A stretch of DNA of 64,000 nucleotides from Robertmurraya massiliosenegalensis JC6 (GCF_000311725.1 NZ_HE978514.1:61538-125537), one strand, 5' to 3'. Numbered from the stretch's first letter, positions 52,963 to 62,285 are shown. The notes: generated by a model not told the origin, from the sequence alone. A program made the numbers and translations.

Positions 52963-54561
52963 ATGAAGGTAACCGAATTATTATCCGTGTCTGAATTCAC
53001 CGGAATGTCGCTAATCGCAGGAGCAGCTGGGAAAAACAGAGAAGTAAACACGGTCAATATGATGGATGCACCAGATATTATCCATTTTCTTAATCCAGAT
53101 GAAATGCTCATTACTACCGCCTATCATTTAAAAGATCACCCGGATCAACTAGTGGAATTAATTCGAGCTATGCATGCACAAGGCTGTGCTGCATTAGGCA
53201 TAAAAACAAAGCGATTTTTACAAGAAATCCCTCTAGAAGTATTGGAGCTTGCCGATGCTCTTGCCTTTCCAATTATCGAGCTTCCGTTAGACTTGTCCCT
53301 TGGGGAAATTGTTAACTATACGTTAAGAGCAATTCTAGATCAACATGCCACTGAACTAGCCCATGCATTTGAAACACACAAACAATTTACGCGCATCGTT
53401 TTACAAGGAGAAGGAATTCCAAAATTGCTACAAGATTTATCAAATATGATAAATCACCCTGTCCACTTAATTAATCAACATTTAAAACCACTGTACACCA
53501 CGAATTATGATTCTGACTTTTATTCATTTATGGGTTCTATCCGTAAGAATGTTTTCTACCAAACGATGAATAACACTGCTCGTATTTACTTTTCACTTTG
53601 TTCAACAAAACAATCGTATACCCTTTTTCCCGTTTATTTTAACGAGAAGAAAAGTGGATTTCTTTCTATTTTAGGGGAAATTCATCAACCTTCAACATTA
53701 TTAACGATCGAACAGGCTATTAACGTTATCTCTTTTGCGCTCATGAAGGAACAAGCCCTTAAACAACAATCACGAAATATCCGAAATGATTTCTTTACCC
53801 ATTTCCTCGATCAAGCCTTTTCCACCGACACAGAGATTATGAATCGGGCAACAGAATTCTCTCTTTTTAATGATCAAAAATATATCTGTGCCATCGGCAA
53901 AGTAGATGATACGGACCAGTACTTTTCTTATCGGGAAAGGCAGCAAATAATCGATGATATTTACGAATTTCTAGAGGAAGAACTACAGAACTCAAGCTCA
54001 GTAGGACATCTTTTTACATTAGGGGATCGTTGTATTGTTCTATATGAAATCGAGGAAGCAAGTTCCTTTATTGAAACTTCCCTTAACGGTCTGCAACAAA
54101 AGGTCAGTACCTACTTTAATAAAACCATCTCTTTCGGTGTGAGCAATGTCAGCCATACTTTCCTACAAACTAGACATGCTTACAGTGAAGCTTTGGATGC
54201 TTTGGCACAAGGAGAACTATTGAAACAACGCCACTTTATTCAAGTCTTTCAGACAAAAGATGTGACCGAACTATTGCGCCTTATTCCAGCAAAAGAATTA
54301 AGAAACTTCTATACTTATGCATTACAAGGGTTTACCTGCCCAGAAACAGAGGATGAACAAACATTAATTCAGACGTTATCCGTATTTTTGGATTCAAACT
54401 GTCAAATCTCTGAAACAGCAAAAAGATTATTTGTTCATCGCAACACGGTTGTCTATCGGATTGAAAAATGCGAGGAAATTCTTGGAAAGACATTAAAGGA
54501 ACCGGAAACGACCTTACAGCTAAGAGTTGCACTACGAATCAAGGCACTGTTAGAAATATAA
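52963..54561 (+). CDS. pucR: PucR family transcriptional regulator of purine catabolism
   Basis: 532 residues. An N-terminal PucR domain (about 1-125, LIAGAAGKNREVNTVNMMDA), a central GGDEF-like CdaR region, and a C-terminal PucR/CdaR helix-turn-helix (about 470-528, ISETAKRLFVHRNTVVYRIE). In B. subtilis PucR controls the puc genes in response to allantoin-type signals. ATG 52963 is 5 bases after AGAGGTG; ATG 52960 is also in frame. Located between the divergent catabolic operons, whose genes are probably its targets. Confidence 0.92.
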   Translation: MKVTELLSVSEFTGMSLIAGAAGKNREVNTVNMMDAPDIIHFLNPDEMLITTAYHLKDHPDQLVELIRAMHAQGCAALGIKTKRFLQEIPLEVLELADALAFPIIELPLDLSLGEIVNYTLRAILDQHATELAHAFETHKQFTRIVLQGEGIPKLLQDLSNMINHPVHLINQHLKPLYTTNYDSDFYSFMGSIRKNVFYQTMNNTARIYFSLCSTKQSYTLFPVYFNEKKSGFLSILGEIHQPSTLLTIEQAINVISFALMKEQALKQQSRNIRNDFFTHFLDQAFSTDTEIMNRATEFSLFNDQKYICAIGKVDDTDQYFSYRERQQIIDDIYEFLEEELQNSSSVGHLFTLGDRCIVLYEIEEASSFIETSLNGLQQKVSTYFNKTISFGVSNVSHTFLQTRHAYSEALDALAQGELLKQRHFIQVFQTKDVTELLRLIPAKELRNFYTYALQGFTCPETEDEQTLIQTLSVFLDSNCQISETAKRLFVHRNTVVYRIEKCEEILGKTLKEPETTLQLRVALRIKALLEI

Positions 54562-54706
54562 GTTAGCTTTGTGCATAACGCACATTGATTGATAAATTAT
54601 TCAGCTACCCTAACCAATGACAACGATAAATTATTTTATTATTATGTAAATAAAAATAACTCTGAATGTTATAACTTTTAACAGACTAAGTAAAGGAATG
54701 ATAAAC

Positions 54707-55204
54707 ATGCTCACAATCGAACAAGTCAATACGTTAACGAAACATGATTTCATAGACCTTTTCGGTGGCATTTTCGAGCACTCACCGTGGATAACAGAAA
54801 TGGCATTTGAAACAAAACCATTTTCTTCAGTCGAACATCTACATAAAGAGATGGTTTCAATTATAAAAAAATCTACAAATGAACAAAAGCTTACCTTACT
54901 TAAGGAACACCCCAATTTAGGAGATCGTGTAGAAATGAGCCCTGACTCTGTTAATGAACAAAAAGGGGCTGGCTTAAAAGATTTGACACCTGAAGAATAC
55001 GACCAGTTTATCACTATAAATCGAAGTTATATGGAAAAATTCGGATTCCCCTTTATCATTGCCGTTCGTGGCAAAAGTAAAGAGCAAATATACAAAGCAA
55101 TGGAAGCGAGAATTCAAAATTCAGTTGAAACAGAATTTGAAACAGCATTAGAACAAACTTATCAGATCGGACTGCTTCGTTTACAAGAAAAAATCAATGA
55201 ATGA
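54707..55204 (+). CDS. uraD: OHCU decarboxylase
   Basis: 165-residue 2-oxo-4-hydroxy-4-carboxy-5-ureidoimidazoline decarboxylase, which turns OHCU into S-allantoin. The family pattern is clear: FGGIFEHSPWITEMA (with the catalytic-region His), LLKEHPNLGDRV and FGFPFIIAVRGKS. In B. subtilis this domain is fused to uricase (PucL), here it stands alone. ATG 54707 follows AAAGGA with suitable spacing; ATG 54698 is too close. First gene of uraD-FAD enzyme-uraH. Confidence 0.92.
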   Translation: MLTIEQVNTLTKHDFIDLFGGIFEHSPWITEMAFETKPFSSVEHLHKEMVSIIKKSTNEQKLTLLKEHPNLGDRVEMSPDSVNEQKGAGLKDLTPEEYDQFITINRSYMEKFGFPFIIAVRGKSKEQIYKAMEARIQNSVETEFETALEQTYQIGLLRLQEKINE

Positions 55205-55225
55205 TTCTAAAAAGGAGGAAAATAT

Positions 55226-56668
55226 ATGAGCTTAGAGGCATTAAATGAACAAGTGAAAAAAGATCTTTCGTATTTAAACTTTGGAGGTCCAGAATGGGTA
55301 CAACCTTTCCATCATCCTGAAGGTCAAGTGTACGATGTAGTCATTATTGGTGGTGGGCAAAGCGGACTTAGTGCTGCCTTCGCTTTAAAGCGTGAGCGGA
55401 TCTACAATATACTAGTAATCGATGAAAATCCTAAAGGCTATGAAGGCCCCTGGGAAACATACGCACGAATGGTTACACTACGAACACCCAAGGATTTAAC
55501 GTCCATCGATCTCGGCATTCCTTCCCTGACTTTTCGCGCTTGGTGGGAAGCTCAGAAAGGAGTAGAAGGCTGGAAAAAGCTTGATAAAATCCCTCGAGGC
55601 GAGTGGATGAATTATTTACGATGGTATCGTGAAATTCTTAATTTACCTGTGGCAAACGAAGTGAAACTGAAGTTAATTGAACCTTCTGAGGAAGGCATTC
55701 ACTACTTGCACATTGACGGTCCTGGAGCTCCAAGTGGAAAATTACTAGCCCGTAAAGTCATCTCTGCAACTGGAATGCAGGGTGGGGGTGAATGGTATGT
55801 CCCGCCATTTATTTCTGAGAAATTACCAAAACATCACTATACACATACTTCTGAACCTATTGATTTTGCTACACTAAAAGATAAGAAGATTGCTATATTG
55901 GGTGGCGGCGCTTCTGCTTTTGATAATGCTCATACAGCTCTCACTGAAGGCGTTGGAGAAGTTCATGTATTCGTAAGGCGAAAGGAGCTTCCTCGTATTA
56001 ATCCAATACGACAAATGGAGGTATCAGGCATTATCGAACATTATCACACTCTATCAGATTTAGAGAAATATACAGCAATTTCTCACTTCTTTAAATTCAA
56101 TCAACCCCCAACGAACGATACTTTTAATCGGGCTACATCATGGTCAGAATTCGAGCTTCATTTAGGCTCACCATGGCTCGATGTGGCAGAAACAGAAGAT
56201 GGAGTTCTCGTTACTACTCCTCAAGGGACTTACTCGTTCGACCACTTAATTATCAGTACCGGACTTGTAACCAATCCTTCTCTTCGTCCAGAATTAAGGT
56301 TAATTGAAAAGCACATTGCCCGTTGGAGTGATAAATTTTCCGCACCTGAGAATATTGCAAATCCGCTTGTTGATGCCCATCCTTATCTTAGCCCGAACTT
56401 TTCATTCATGAGTCGTGACGATCAGGGAAAAGAACGATTATACGGCCTATTCGTATTTAATTATTCAACGTTAATAAGCTGCGGACTTTCTGCATCTGCC
56501 CTTTCCGGGATCAGATTTGCCTTACCAAAGCTTGCGCTTGCGATTTCCGACCAACTTTTCCAAGATGATAAAGAGCAAATATTAAATCGTTTCCTTACTT
56601 ATGATCATGAAGAATTTGTTGGGGAATGGCCGAAGAAGGAAAGTGTAACTTCTGTAAAAGAGGCATGA
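55226..56668 (+). CDS. FAD/NAD(P)-dependent monooxygenase-like protein, candidate urate hydroxylase
   Basis: 480-residue flavoprotein of the FMO/Baeyer-Villiger type. It has a first Rossmann motif, VVIIGGGQSGLSAAFALKRE (about 37-56), for FAD, and a second, KIAILGGGASAFDNAHTALT (about 219-238), for NAD(P)H, with LIISTGLVTNPS near the end of the second. It lies between OHCU decarboxylase and hydroxyisourate hydrolase, 21 and 13 bases apart, the place held by urate oxidase in such operons. No uricase is in the cluster, so urate to 5-hydroxyisourate oxidation by this enzyme is a good hypothesis. Not a HpxO-type (single-Rossmann) hydroxylase. Confidence 0.72.
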   Translation: MSLEALNEQVKKDLSYLNFGGPEWVQPFHHPEGQVYDVVIIGGGQSGLSAAFALKRERIYNILVIDENPKGYEGPWETYARMVTLRTPKDLTSIDLGIPSLTFRAWWEAQKGVEGWKKLDKIPRGEWMNYLRWYREILNLPVANEVKLKLIEPSEEGIHYLHIDGPGAPSGKLLARKVISATGMQGGGEWYVPPFISEKLPKHHYTHTSEPIDFATLKDKKIAILGGGASAFDNAHTALTEGVGEVHVFVRRKELPRINPIRQMEVSGIIEHYHTLSDLEKYTAISHFFKFNQPPTNDTFNRATSWSEFELHLGSPWLDVAETEDGVLVTTPQGTYSFDHLIISTGLVTNPSLRPELRLIEKHIARWSDKFSAPENIANPLVDAHPYLSPNFSFMSRDDQGKERLYGLFVFNYSTLISCGLSASALSGIRFALPKLALAISDQLFQDDKEQILNRFLTYDHEEFVGEWPKKESVTSVKEA

Positions 56669-56681
56669 AGAGGAGGAAATT

Positions 56682-57035
56682 ATGGCAGGATTGACGACCC
56701 ATATTTTAGATTTAACCCATGGCACTCCCGCTAGCAATGTGAAAATCGAGCTTTATATTCAGTGTGACGATGAATGGCAGCTACTCATGTCTACGGTTAG
56801 TAATTCAGATGGGCGGATTGATAAGCCCCTTTTGTCTGCTGAAAATATGATTAGTGGCGTATATGAACTCATTTTTCATATCGGGGAATATTTTCAAAGT
56901 AAACAACTTGATCTACCCGAACCCGCTTTTTTAGACAAAGTGCCAGTCCGCTTCAGCATCGCGGATACAACTGCACATTATCACGTACCATTACTCATTT
57001 CACCATGGGGGTATCAGGTTTATAGGGGTAGTTAA
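56682..57035 (+). CDS. uraH: 5-hydroxyisourate hydrolase
   Basis: 117-residue transthyretin-like enzyme that hydrolyses 5-hydroxyisourate to OHCU (PucM in B. subtilis). Signatures: LTTHILDLTHGTPA at the start (catalytic His), the middle GRIDKPLL with Arg, FHIGEYF and the C-terminal tetrapeptide YRGS, diagnostic of HIU hydrolases against true transthyretins. AGAGGAGG precedes the ATG. Last gene of the operon; a terminator follows. Confidence 0.95.
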   Translation: MAGLTTHILDLTHGTPASNVKIELYIQCDDEWQLLMSTVSNSDGRIDKPLLSAENMISGVYELIFHIGEYFQSKQLDLPEPAFLDKVPVRFSIADTTAHYHVPLLISPWGYQVYRGS

Positions 57036-57041
57036 AAGAGA

Positions 57042-57073
57042 AACACACCCTGGTAATTTGACTAGGGTGTGTT
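57042..57073. terminator. Bidirectional terminator between uraH and the kinase gene
   Basis: AACACACCCT (57042-57051) with AGGGTGTGTT (57064-57073); T-rich on the plus side (GTTTAAAT). Confidence 0.8.
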
Positions 57074-57075
57074 GT

Positions 57076-58446
57076 TTAAATAGGAAGATTGATAGTAAAA
57101 ACAGCGCCTTTGTTCTTTTCACTTTCAACGGTAATGAATCCACCATGCGCTTTCACAAATCCCTTGGCAATGGATAACCCTAGACCAGTACCACTTTCAT
57201 TACGTGTTCTTGAAGTATCCCTTTTATAAAATCGATCAAAAATGTGAGGAAGCACGTCTTCTGGTATTCCTTGTCCGGAATCAGCTACTTTGATTAAAAA
57301 CCAATTTTCTTTTTGCAAAGTAGAAATCTCTACTATTCCATTCTCAGGAGTATGACGAAGAGCATTCCCAACAAGGTTCACAATCACCTGTGTCATTCGA
57401 TCTGCATCGATTTGCAGCAATCTTTCTTCTTGGTTTTTGTTATATTTAAGTTCAATGTCCTTTTCATCAGCAAGCACCTGAAAGTGATGGGAAATTCTTT
57501 TTATCATTCCAGATATATCAACAGACTGAATATTTAGCGGAAGTTTGCCCGCTTCTGCAAGACTTAACTGTTGTATATCATTTACTAAACGACTCAAGCG
57601 ATACACTTCATCTGAGAGTTCAAGAATATTTCCTTCCGTAGGTGCACTCACCCCTTCTTGCATTAATTCTAGTTTTCCTTGCAATATTGCTAAAGGTGTA
57701 CGTAACTCATGTGCCACATCCGCCACGATAGCACGTCTTTTTTCTTCATTTTGTTGTATCTTCTGTGCCATATCATTAAATGCTTCCCCAAGCTCATAGA
57801 ATTCATCGGTTGACTTTATATGGACTTTGGTTGTTCTTTTTCCACTAGCTAACTGTTTAATTCCGATCATTAAAACCTTTAAAGGTTCAGATATTTTTCT
57901 TAATATAAATAGACTAAACACCGCTGCCACTATAGTTGCCAATAAACCACTAATTATAATAGCCTTATTGGATGATTGCAGAAACTCTTTTTCAAGATTT
58001 TGAAGCTTATTTTGATAGAGGACTAGGGTCCCTTTTTTTTCGCCATTGACACTTAAAGCCACTTTCTTTCCAGATATATCCGTACCATCCAAACCAATTC
58101 TCTCACCAGTTGAATCACCGATGATAACCCCATTCAAGTCAAGTATTAATAAATCGCTATTAGGTGTGGACATATTCATGAACATAGTGCGTCTCATCAT
58201 ACCATGACCTTGCTCATTTGTGGAATCATAATTTAAAAAAAGCTCCTGTGCCTTATTCCACGAGCCTGTTTCTTCATAATATTGCTCCAGAGTCTGTTCC
58301 ATTCGCAGCAAAAAATTGTTCGTGTGTTGGTCTAGATAATTTTGGAAAGTTGTGCGGATACTAGATTGTACAAAGATTGATTGGCTAATTCCCATTAACA
58401 AAACAATCAAGATAAATGCAATGATCAACTTTGTTTGCAGCTTCAT
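57076..58446 (-). CDS. Two-component sensor histidine kinase
   Basis: 456 residues. TM1 (about 7-27), extracytoplasmic domain (about 28-155), TM2 (about 157-178), HAMP (about 180-235), HisKA with phospho-acceptor VADVAHELRTPLAILQGKLE (His about 247) and HATPase with N box LVGNALRHTPENG, G1 ADSGQGIPEDVL, and G2 GTGLGLSIAKG. It overlaps the response regulator gene by 4 bases. The target is predicted to be the Met-rich protein gene at 59291; the stimulus is unknown. Confidence 0.93.
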   Translation of the reverse strand: MKLQTKLIIAFILIVLLMGISQSIFVQSSIRTTFQNYLDQHTNNFLLRMEQTLEQYYEETGSWNKAQELFLNYDSTNEQGHGMMRRTMFMNMSTPNSDLLILDLNGVIIGDSTGERIGLDGTDISGKKVALSVNGEKKGTLVLYQNKLQNLEKEFLQSSNKAIIISGLLATIVAAVFSLFILRKISEPLKVLMIGIKQLASGKRTTKVHIKSTDEFYELGEAFNDMAQKIQQNEEKRRAIVADVAHELRTPLAILQGKLELMQEGVSAPTEGNILELSDEVYRLSRLVNDIQQLSLAEAGKLPLNIQSVDISGMIKRISHHFQVLADEKDIELKYNKNQEERLLQIDADRMTQVIVNLVGNALRHTPENGIVEISTLQKENWFLIKVADSGQGIPEDVLPHIFDRFYKRDTSRTRNESGTGLGLSIAKGFVKAHGGFITVESEKNKGAVFTINLPI

Positions 58447-59141
58447 CTTTTTTCACCAAAACGATAGCCAATTCCATAAACCGTATGTATGTACTTTGGG
58501 TGAGCTGGGTCTTTTTCAACTTTTTTTCTTAAGTTACTGACATGAGTATCAATCGAACGCTCATAATTAACATACTCCTCTCCCATCACACTGTTCATTA
58601 ATTGAAGTCGACTATAGACACGGCCTGGCTTTCTAGCCAGTGTCACCAAAATATTATATTCTGTAGGTGTTAGATTTATGATTTCGGTGTTTACCTTTAC
58701 TACATATGTCGATAAATTAATTTCAATATCGTCACGAATCAAAAGTTCATCTATTTCATCATTAATCTCATCGATACTGTACCTTCTCAAAACCGCCCTT
58801 ATTCTTGCAGTGAGTTCACGCATACTAAAGGGTTTGGTAACATAATCATCCGCACCCATTTCAAGACCTAATAATTTATCTATTTCCTCAGATTTTGCTG
58901 TTAACATGATAACGGGTATTTTTTTATGTTTAGAGCGGATATCTCTTAATGCTTGTAGTCCATCTTTTTTCGGCATCATAACATCTAATAGGATCAGGTC
59001 TAGATCATGGTTTTCTACTAACTGAACCACTGCTTCTCCGTCTGCTGCTTCAACTGTTTCAAAGCCTTCTTGCTGTAAAAATGTTTTCACCATATCTCGT
59101 ATTCTCACTTCATCATCCACAACAGCAATGACTCTACTCAC
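58443..59141 (-). CDS. OmpR-family response regulator
   Basis: 232 residues. A receiver domain (about 1-118) with phosphorylation site LILLDVMMPKKDG (Asp about 53) and KPFS (Lys about 103), and a winged-helix DNA-binding domain (about 135-230, LTPTEYNILVTLARKPGRVY and SIDTHVSNLRKKVEKDP). A well-spaced AAGGAGG site precedes the ATG at 59141. A pair of 11-bp repeats at 59986-60007 is a candidate binding site. Confidence 0.94.
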   Translation of the reverse strand: MSRVIAVVDDEVRIRDMVKTFLQQEGFETVEAADGEAVVQLVENHDLDLILLDVMMPKKDGLQALRDIRSKHKKIPVIMLTAKSEEIDKLLGLEMGADDYVTKPFSMRELTARIRAVLRRYSIDEINDEIDELLIRDDIEINLSTYVVKVNTEIINLTPTEYNILVTLARKPGRVYSRLQLMNSVMGEEYVNYERSIDTHVSNLRKKVEKDPAHPKYIHTVYGIGYRFGEKR

Positions 59142-59240
59142 ATTCTAACCTCCTTACCTTCCTCATTTACTATTATACTAGGAGGAAAAACTGTTCAATC
59201 AGGACAAATATGTCTGCCAAGTTAAATCGGTACATAACCA

Positions 59241-59270
59241 AAATAACTCTGAAGCAAAGCCCCAGAGTTT
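59241..59270 (-). terminator. Terminator of the Met-rich protein gene
   Basis: AACTCTG (59245-59251) with CAGAGTT (59263-59269); minus strand tail ATTTTGG. It lies between the Met-rich gene and the response regulator. Confidence 0.7.
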
Positions 59271-59290
59271 AAACATTGTTAGTTATCCTA

Positions 59291-59902
59291 CTAAAATTGT
59301 GTACCAGTTCCGATTTGAGTTTGCTGAGGTTTGGCATCATTACTCCATCTGCTACCTTGCTTCATACCCATTTTACTGCCGCGCATATGACCTGTACCAT
59401 CCTGTTCGAATGCCCGGTTCATCATCGTTTCCATATTTCTTAATCTATTTTCCATTTGATCTTGTGTTAGTACTCCATCATTCACTTGCTGGGCAAGTTC
59501 GCTCTTTCTTTCTTCTATTACTGCCTTCACTAAGTCTTCAAACTTAATCCCTTTCTCTTCAACCATCTCAGCAACAGACTTACCTTCCATACGTGCTGTC
59601 TGGAATTCCTCTATTGTCATACCTAGTCCATCAGAAAGTAGCTCTGACATAGAAGTCATCATTCCGCCTGTCATACCCATCCCAGTTCTCATCCCGTTGG
59701 ATTCTCCTGTCACTGGGCAAATCCATTCCGTTTCTCCTTCTTGATTGCTCTCCTGTTCATCGACTGTTTGAATAACGGACAAACCTTTGCTAGCATCTTG
59801 CTGTTTTACCGTTGCTGATGACATGCCATTTGGAGTAACCATAACACCTAATGAAAAAAAACCTACGAAAGCAGTTGTTGTCAACAAATAACTCCATTTC
59901 AT
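59291..59902 (-). CDS. Secreted Met-rich DUF2680-like protein
   Basis: About 203 residues with an N-terminal signal or anchor segment (LLTTTAFVGFFSLGVMV). A Met/Gly-rich stretch follows (NGMRTGMGMTGGMMTSM), then a helical DUF2680-type domain (MTIEEFQTARMEGKSVAEMV ... EKGIKFEDLVKAVIEERKSE) and a basic C-terminus with more Met (RGSKMGMKQG). Met clusters suggest binding of Cu(I) or another soft metal, an inference. Start ATG 59902 uses GGGAG as ribosome binding site. Probably regulated by the adjacent two-component system. Confidence 0.7.
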   Translation of the reverse strand: MKWSYLLTTTAFVGFFSLGVMVTPNGMSSATVKQQDASKGLSVIQTVDEQESNQEGETEWICPVTGESNGMRTGMGMTGGMMTSMSELLSDGLGMTIEEFQTARMEGKSVAEMVEEKGIKFEDLVKAVIEERKSELAQQVNDGVLTQDQMENRLRNMETMMNRAFEQDGTGHMRGSKMGMKQGSRWSNDAKPQQTQIGTGTQF

Positions 59903-59950
59903 TACAAGCCAACTCCCTTTCATCCATTTCCTATTTCTTCTTTCAAGTTC

Positions 59951-60007
59951 ATTATATTAAATTAATTTCCAGAACCTTTATAGGAAATATCAAGATAATG
60001 TTAAGAT
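59951..60007 (-). promoter_or_regulatory. Promoter with two 11-bp direct repeats for an OmpR-type regulator
   Basis: Minus strand: ATCTTAACATT (60007-59997) directly followed by ATCTTGATATT (59996-59986), nine of eleven identical, one helical turn apart. TATAAT lies at 59956-59951, and the weak -35 position (59979-59974) starts six bases after the repeats. This layout is typical of promoters activated by OmpR-family regulators. Confidence 0.6.
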
Positions 60008-60056
60008 GAAAACCTACCATAGTAAAGCTACAATAGTGAGATAATCTTGTTTAGGG

Positions 60057-60836
60057 TTATAGTATATCAATCCAAATCTTAATGGCGGTTGCTAAAATTA
60101 ATAAAGCTAATATAACTTGTAAAATTTTTGTGTTTACCTTTTTTCCAGCCATTGCACCTAATGGTGAGGCAACAAGGCTGGCAATGATCATTATGACGGA
60201 AGGTAAGAATTCAACTTGTCCCGTGGTAATTTTTCCAACTGTAGTGCCAATTGAAGATAGAAACGTAATAGCCAATGAAGAAGCAATCGTCATTCGTGTT
60301 GGTATTTTTAAAACAACTAGCATGATTGGAACTAATAAGAAAGCTCCTGCCGCTCCAACAATTCCAGAACCAACTCCTACAAATAATGCTAGAGAAGCTG
60401 CAATCCATTTATTAAATTTCACTTGTTTAAGAGGAATATCATCAATTCCTTTTTTTGGGACAAACATCATCACAGCAGCTATGATTGCCAAAATGCCATA
60501 TACTAAATTAATACCGCCCTCTGTCATCATCCTTGAACCTAAACTGCCCACAAAACTACCAATTAAAATGCTTATTCCCATATACCCAATTAGTAATTTG
60601 TTTAAATAGCCACCTTTACGATATGCCCAAACCCCACCGATTGTCGCAAAAAGCACCTGAACAGCGCTTATTCCTGATACTTCGTGGGCACTAAATGCAG
60701 CTAAACCAAATAAGGGCGGGATATATAAAAGCATCGGATATTTAATAATGGAACCACCAATTCCTAACATCCCAGAAATATAGGAACCAATAAAACCAAT
60801 TAAGAAGATGGTAATGATAAATCCAATATCCATCAT
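60057..60836 (-). CDS. TauE/SafE (TSUP) family membrane transporter
   Basis: 259 residues, about seven to eight membrane spans. The family repeats [20 protein letters not shown] (about 18-37) and [20 protein letters not shown] (about 155-175) have the usual Gly pattern. TSUP proteins move sulfite, thiosulfate or sulfonates; B. subtilis YrkJ has the same place next to yrkI. Likely exports a sulfur anion made by the persulfide dioxygenase. 46 bases downstream of the TusA-like gene with a strong hairpin between. Confidence 0.85.
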   Translation of the reverse strand: MMDIGFIITIFLIGFIGSYISGMLGIGGSIIKYPMLLYIPPLFGLAAFSAHEVSGISAVQVLFATIGGVWAYRKGGYLNKLLIGYMGISILIGSFVGSLGSRMMTEGGINLVYGILAIIAAVMMFVPKKGIDDIPLKQVKFNKWIAASLALFVGVGSGIVGAAGAFLLVPIMLVVLKIPTRMTIASSLAITFLSSIGTTVGKITTGQVEFLPSVIMIIASLVASPLGAMAGKKVNTKILQVILALLILATAIKIWIDIL

Positions 60837-60850
60837 ACAGTCTCTCCTTT

Positions 60851-60884
60851 AAGAAAAGGGAACCCAATCTGGTTCCCTTTTCTT
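60851..60884 (-). terminator. Strong hairpin between the TusA-like and TauE-like genes
   Basis: AAGAAAAGGGAACC (60851-60864) with GGTTCCCTTTTCTT (60871-60884), a perfect 14-bp stem around CAATCT. It covers the stop codon of the TusA-like gene. On the minus strand it ends TTTTCTT, so partial termination or mRNA-stability control is plausible. Confidence 0.65.
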
Positions 60885-61110
60885 AACCTTTTTTAATCCA
60901 AAACTTTAAAACATCGTTATCGATTTCGTGTTTAATTAACTCGTGACCGCTTGATTTTGTCCATGCCGGAAAGTCATTTTTTGCTCCTTGATCCGTAGCA
61001 TGGATTTCTAAAACTTGACCGCTTTCTAATTCACTCATTGCCTTTTTTGTCTTTACGATCGGCATAGGACATGCCAATCTTTTTGCATCCAAAATTTTAG
61101 TTACTTCCAT
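60883..61110 (-). CDS. TusA-like sulfur-carrier protein (YrkI type)
   Basis: 75 residues, one SirA/TusA domain. The sulfur-accepting Cys is in KRLACPMPIVKTKKAM (residue about 14), with the downstream GQVLEIHATDQGAKNDFPAW block. It hands sulfane sulfur between the rhodanese-type proteins of the cluster. A second TusA domain is encoded at 62810. TAGGAGGCAAAG precedes the ATG. Confidence 0.9.
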   Translation of the reverse strand: MEVTKILDAKRLACPMPIVKTKKAMSELESGQVLEIHATDQGAKNDFPAWTKSSGHELIKHEIDNDVLKFWIKKG

Positions 61111-61137
61111 TTCTTTGCCTCCTACTATTTGCTTCCC

Positions 61138-62265
61138 CTATCGAACTGCACAACGATTTGGTCCTATTTCCATTTCACGTTGCTTTTCTTTATCAGGATT
61201 GATTTTTCCCATATTCGTTTTACGAATTTCTTGATACGAATTCGGTTGAGGTGGTAGATTTTCTGTTACCATCTTTCTAAACTCATTTTCATCTTTAATA
61301 TTCAAGCCATGGTTGTTAGCGTATAAAGTTCCTAATTTTTCTGATACACTACCATCTTCATTTAGTTCTTCCAATATCATAAAGTGAGCAGGAAGAACGA
61401 TTAATTCCATTGACAGTTCTCTATAACGTTGATATAAACTTTCTCTTAAATCTCCTACCCAATCTTGAGCCAATCCCGCTAAGTCAGGTCTTCCAATTGA
61501 GTCAATGAACAAAATGTCACCTGAAAGCAAGAACTTTTTATCAACAATAAACGAAGTAGATCCAATGGTGTGGCCTGGAGAATATAAGGCATGGATATTA
61601 ATATTGACGTTTCCAATTTCAACAACATTTCCATCTTCTAATGGTTCGTAAGGGAACGTAACTTCTGTTGCATCTCTTGGAGGCAGCCAATAGGTTGCAC
61701 CTATTTTTTCTGCAATATCCCTTCCACCGGAAATATGATCCGCATGTAAATGAGTATCAAAGACATGAGTAATTTTGGCACCCATACTGTCAGCAAATTC
61801 AAGATATACATCAGTCATACGAGTGGCATCAAAAATAGCAGCATCACCCTTCGATATCAGCATATAGGATAAACACCCTTTCCCAACACGCACAAACTGA
61901 TAAAGCTCGCCGCCATCGTTCAAATTCCCGATTTTTACAGGCTCTAAATACTCACTCCAAGCTTTCATACCGCCCTTTAGGTAAGAAATCGTAAGCCCTT
62001 CATCAGAGAGCATTTCAGCGACCATAATAGAAGATCCCTCCTTTGCACATGCTACCAATACCTCTTTATCAGAGGGAAGTTTATCCATAATTCCTTCAAC
62101 ACCATCAAGCAATTCGAAATATGGAACATTTAGATACTCAAAGTTTTGACCTTCGATTTTCCAATCCTGAAAGTCATCTGCATTACGAACATCTAGAATA
62201 AACAATTCTTCCTTATTAAATACTTTTTTTACTATCTCTTTTGACGTCATTACTTTAACAGTCAT
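61138..62265 (-). CDS. Rhodanese-MBL fusion, persulfide dioxygenase-like (YrkH type)
   Basis: About 375 residues. An N-terminal rhodanese domain (about 1-100) with active-site loop VACAKEGSS (Cys present) and a C-terminal metallo-beta-lactamase domain (about 115-340) with [22 protein letters not shown] and [17 protein letters not shown], as in ETHE1-type persulfide dioxygenases and CstB. It would oxidise protein- or thiol-bound persulfide to sulfite or thiosulfate. The ATG 62265 start follows GGGGG; upstream in-frame ATG 62355 lies in the promoter area. A CstR-like operator overlaps the leader. Confidence 0.88.
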   Translation of the reverse strand: MTVKVMTSKEIVKKVFNKEELFILDVRNADDFQDWKIEGQNFEYLNVPYFELLDGVEGIMDKLPSDKEVLVACAKEGSSIMVAEMLSDEGLTISYLKGGMKAWSEYLEPVKIGNLNDGGELYQFVRVGKGCLSYMLISKGDAAIFDATRMTDVYLEFADSMGAKITHVFDTHLHADHISGGRDIAEKIGATYWLPPRDATEVTFPYEPLEDGNVVEIGNVNINIHALYSPGHTIGSTSFIVDKKFLLSGDILFIDSIGRPDLAGLAQDWVGDLRESLYQRYRELSMELIVLPAHFMILEELNEDGSVSEKLGTLYANNHGLNIKDENEFRKMVTENLPPQPNSYQEIRKTNMGKINPDKEKQREMEIGPNRCAVR

Positions 62266-62269
62266 CAAT

Positions 62270-62285
62270 ATACCCCCTATAGTAT
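62270..62285. promoter_or_regulatory. CstR/CsoR-like operator before the persulfide dioxygenase gene
   Basis: ATACCCCCTATAGTAT fits ATACC-N6-GGTAT with one mismatch, immediately upstream of the start. The same spacing occurs at 63101-63116. Confidence 0.5.

Noticed and set aside
60082-60609. 175-codon plus-strand frame opposite the TauE-like gene
   Set aside because: Antisense shadow of a membrane-protein gene; the minus-strand frame has clear family motifs.
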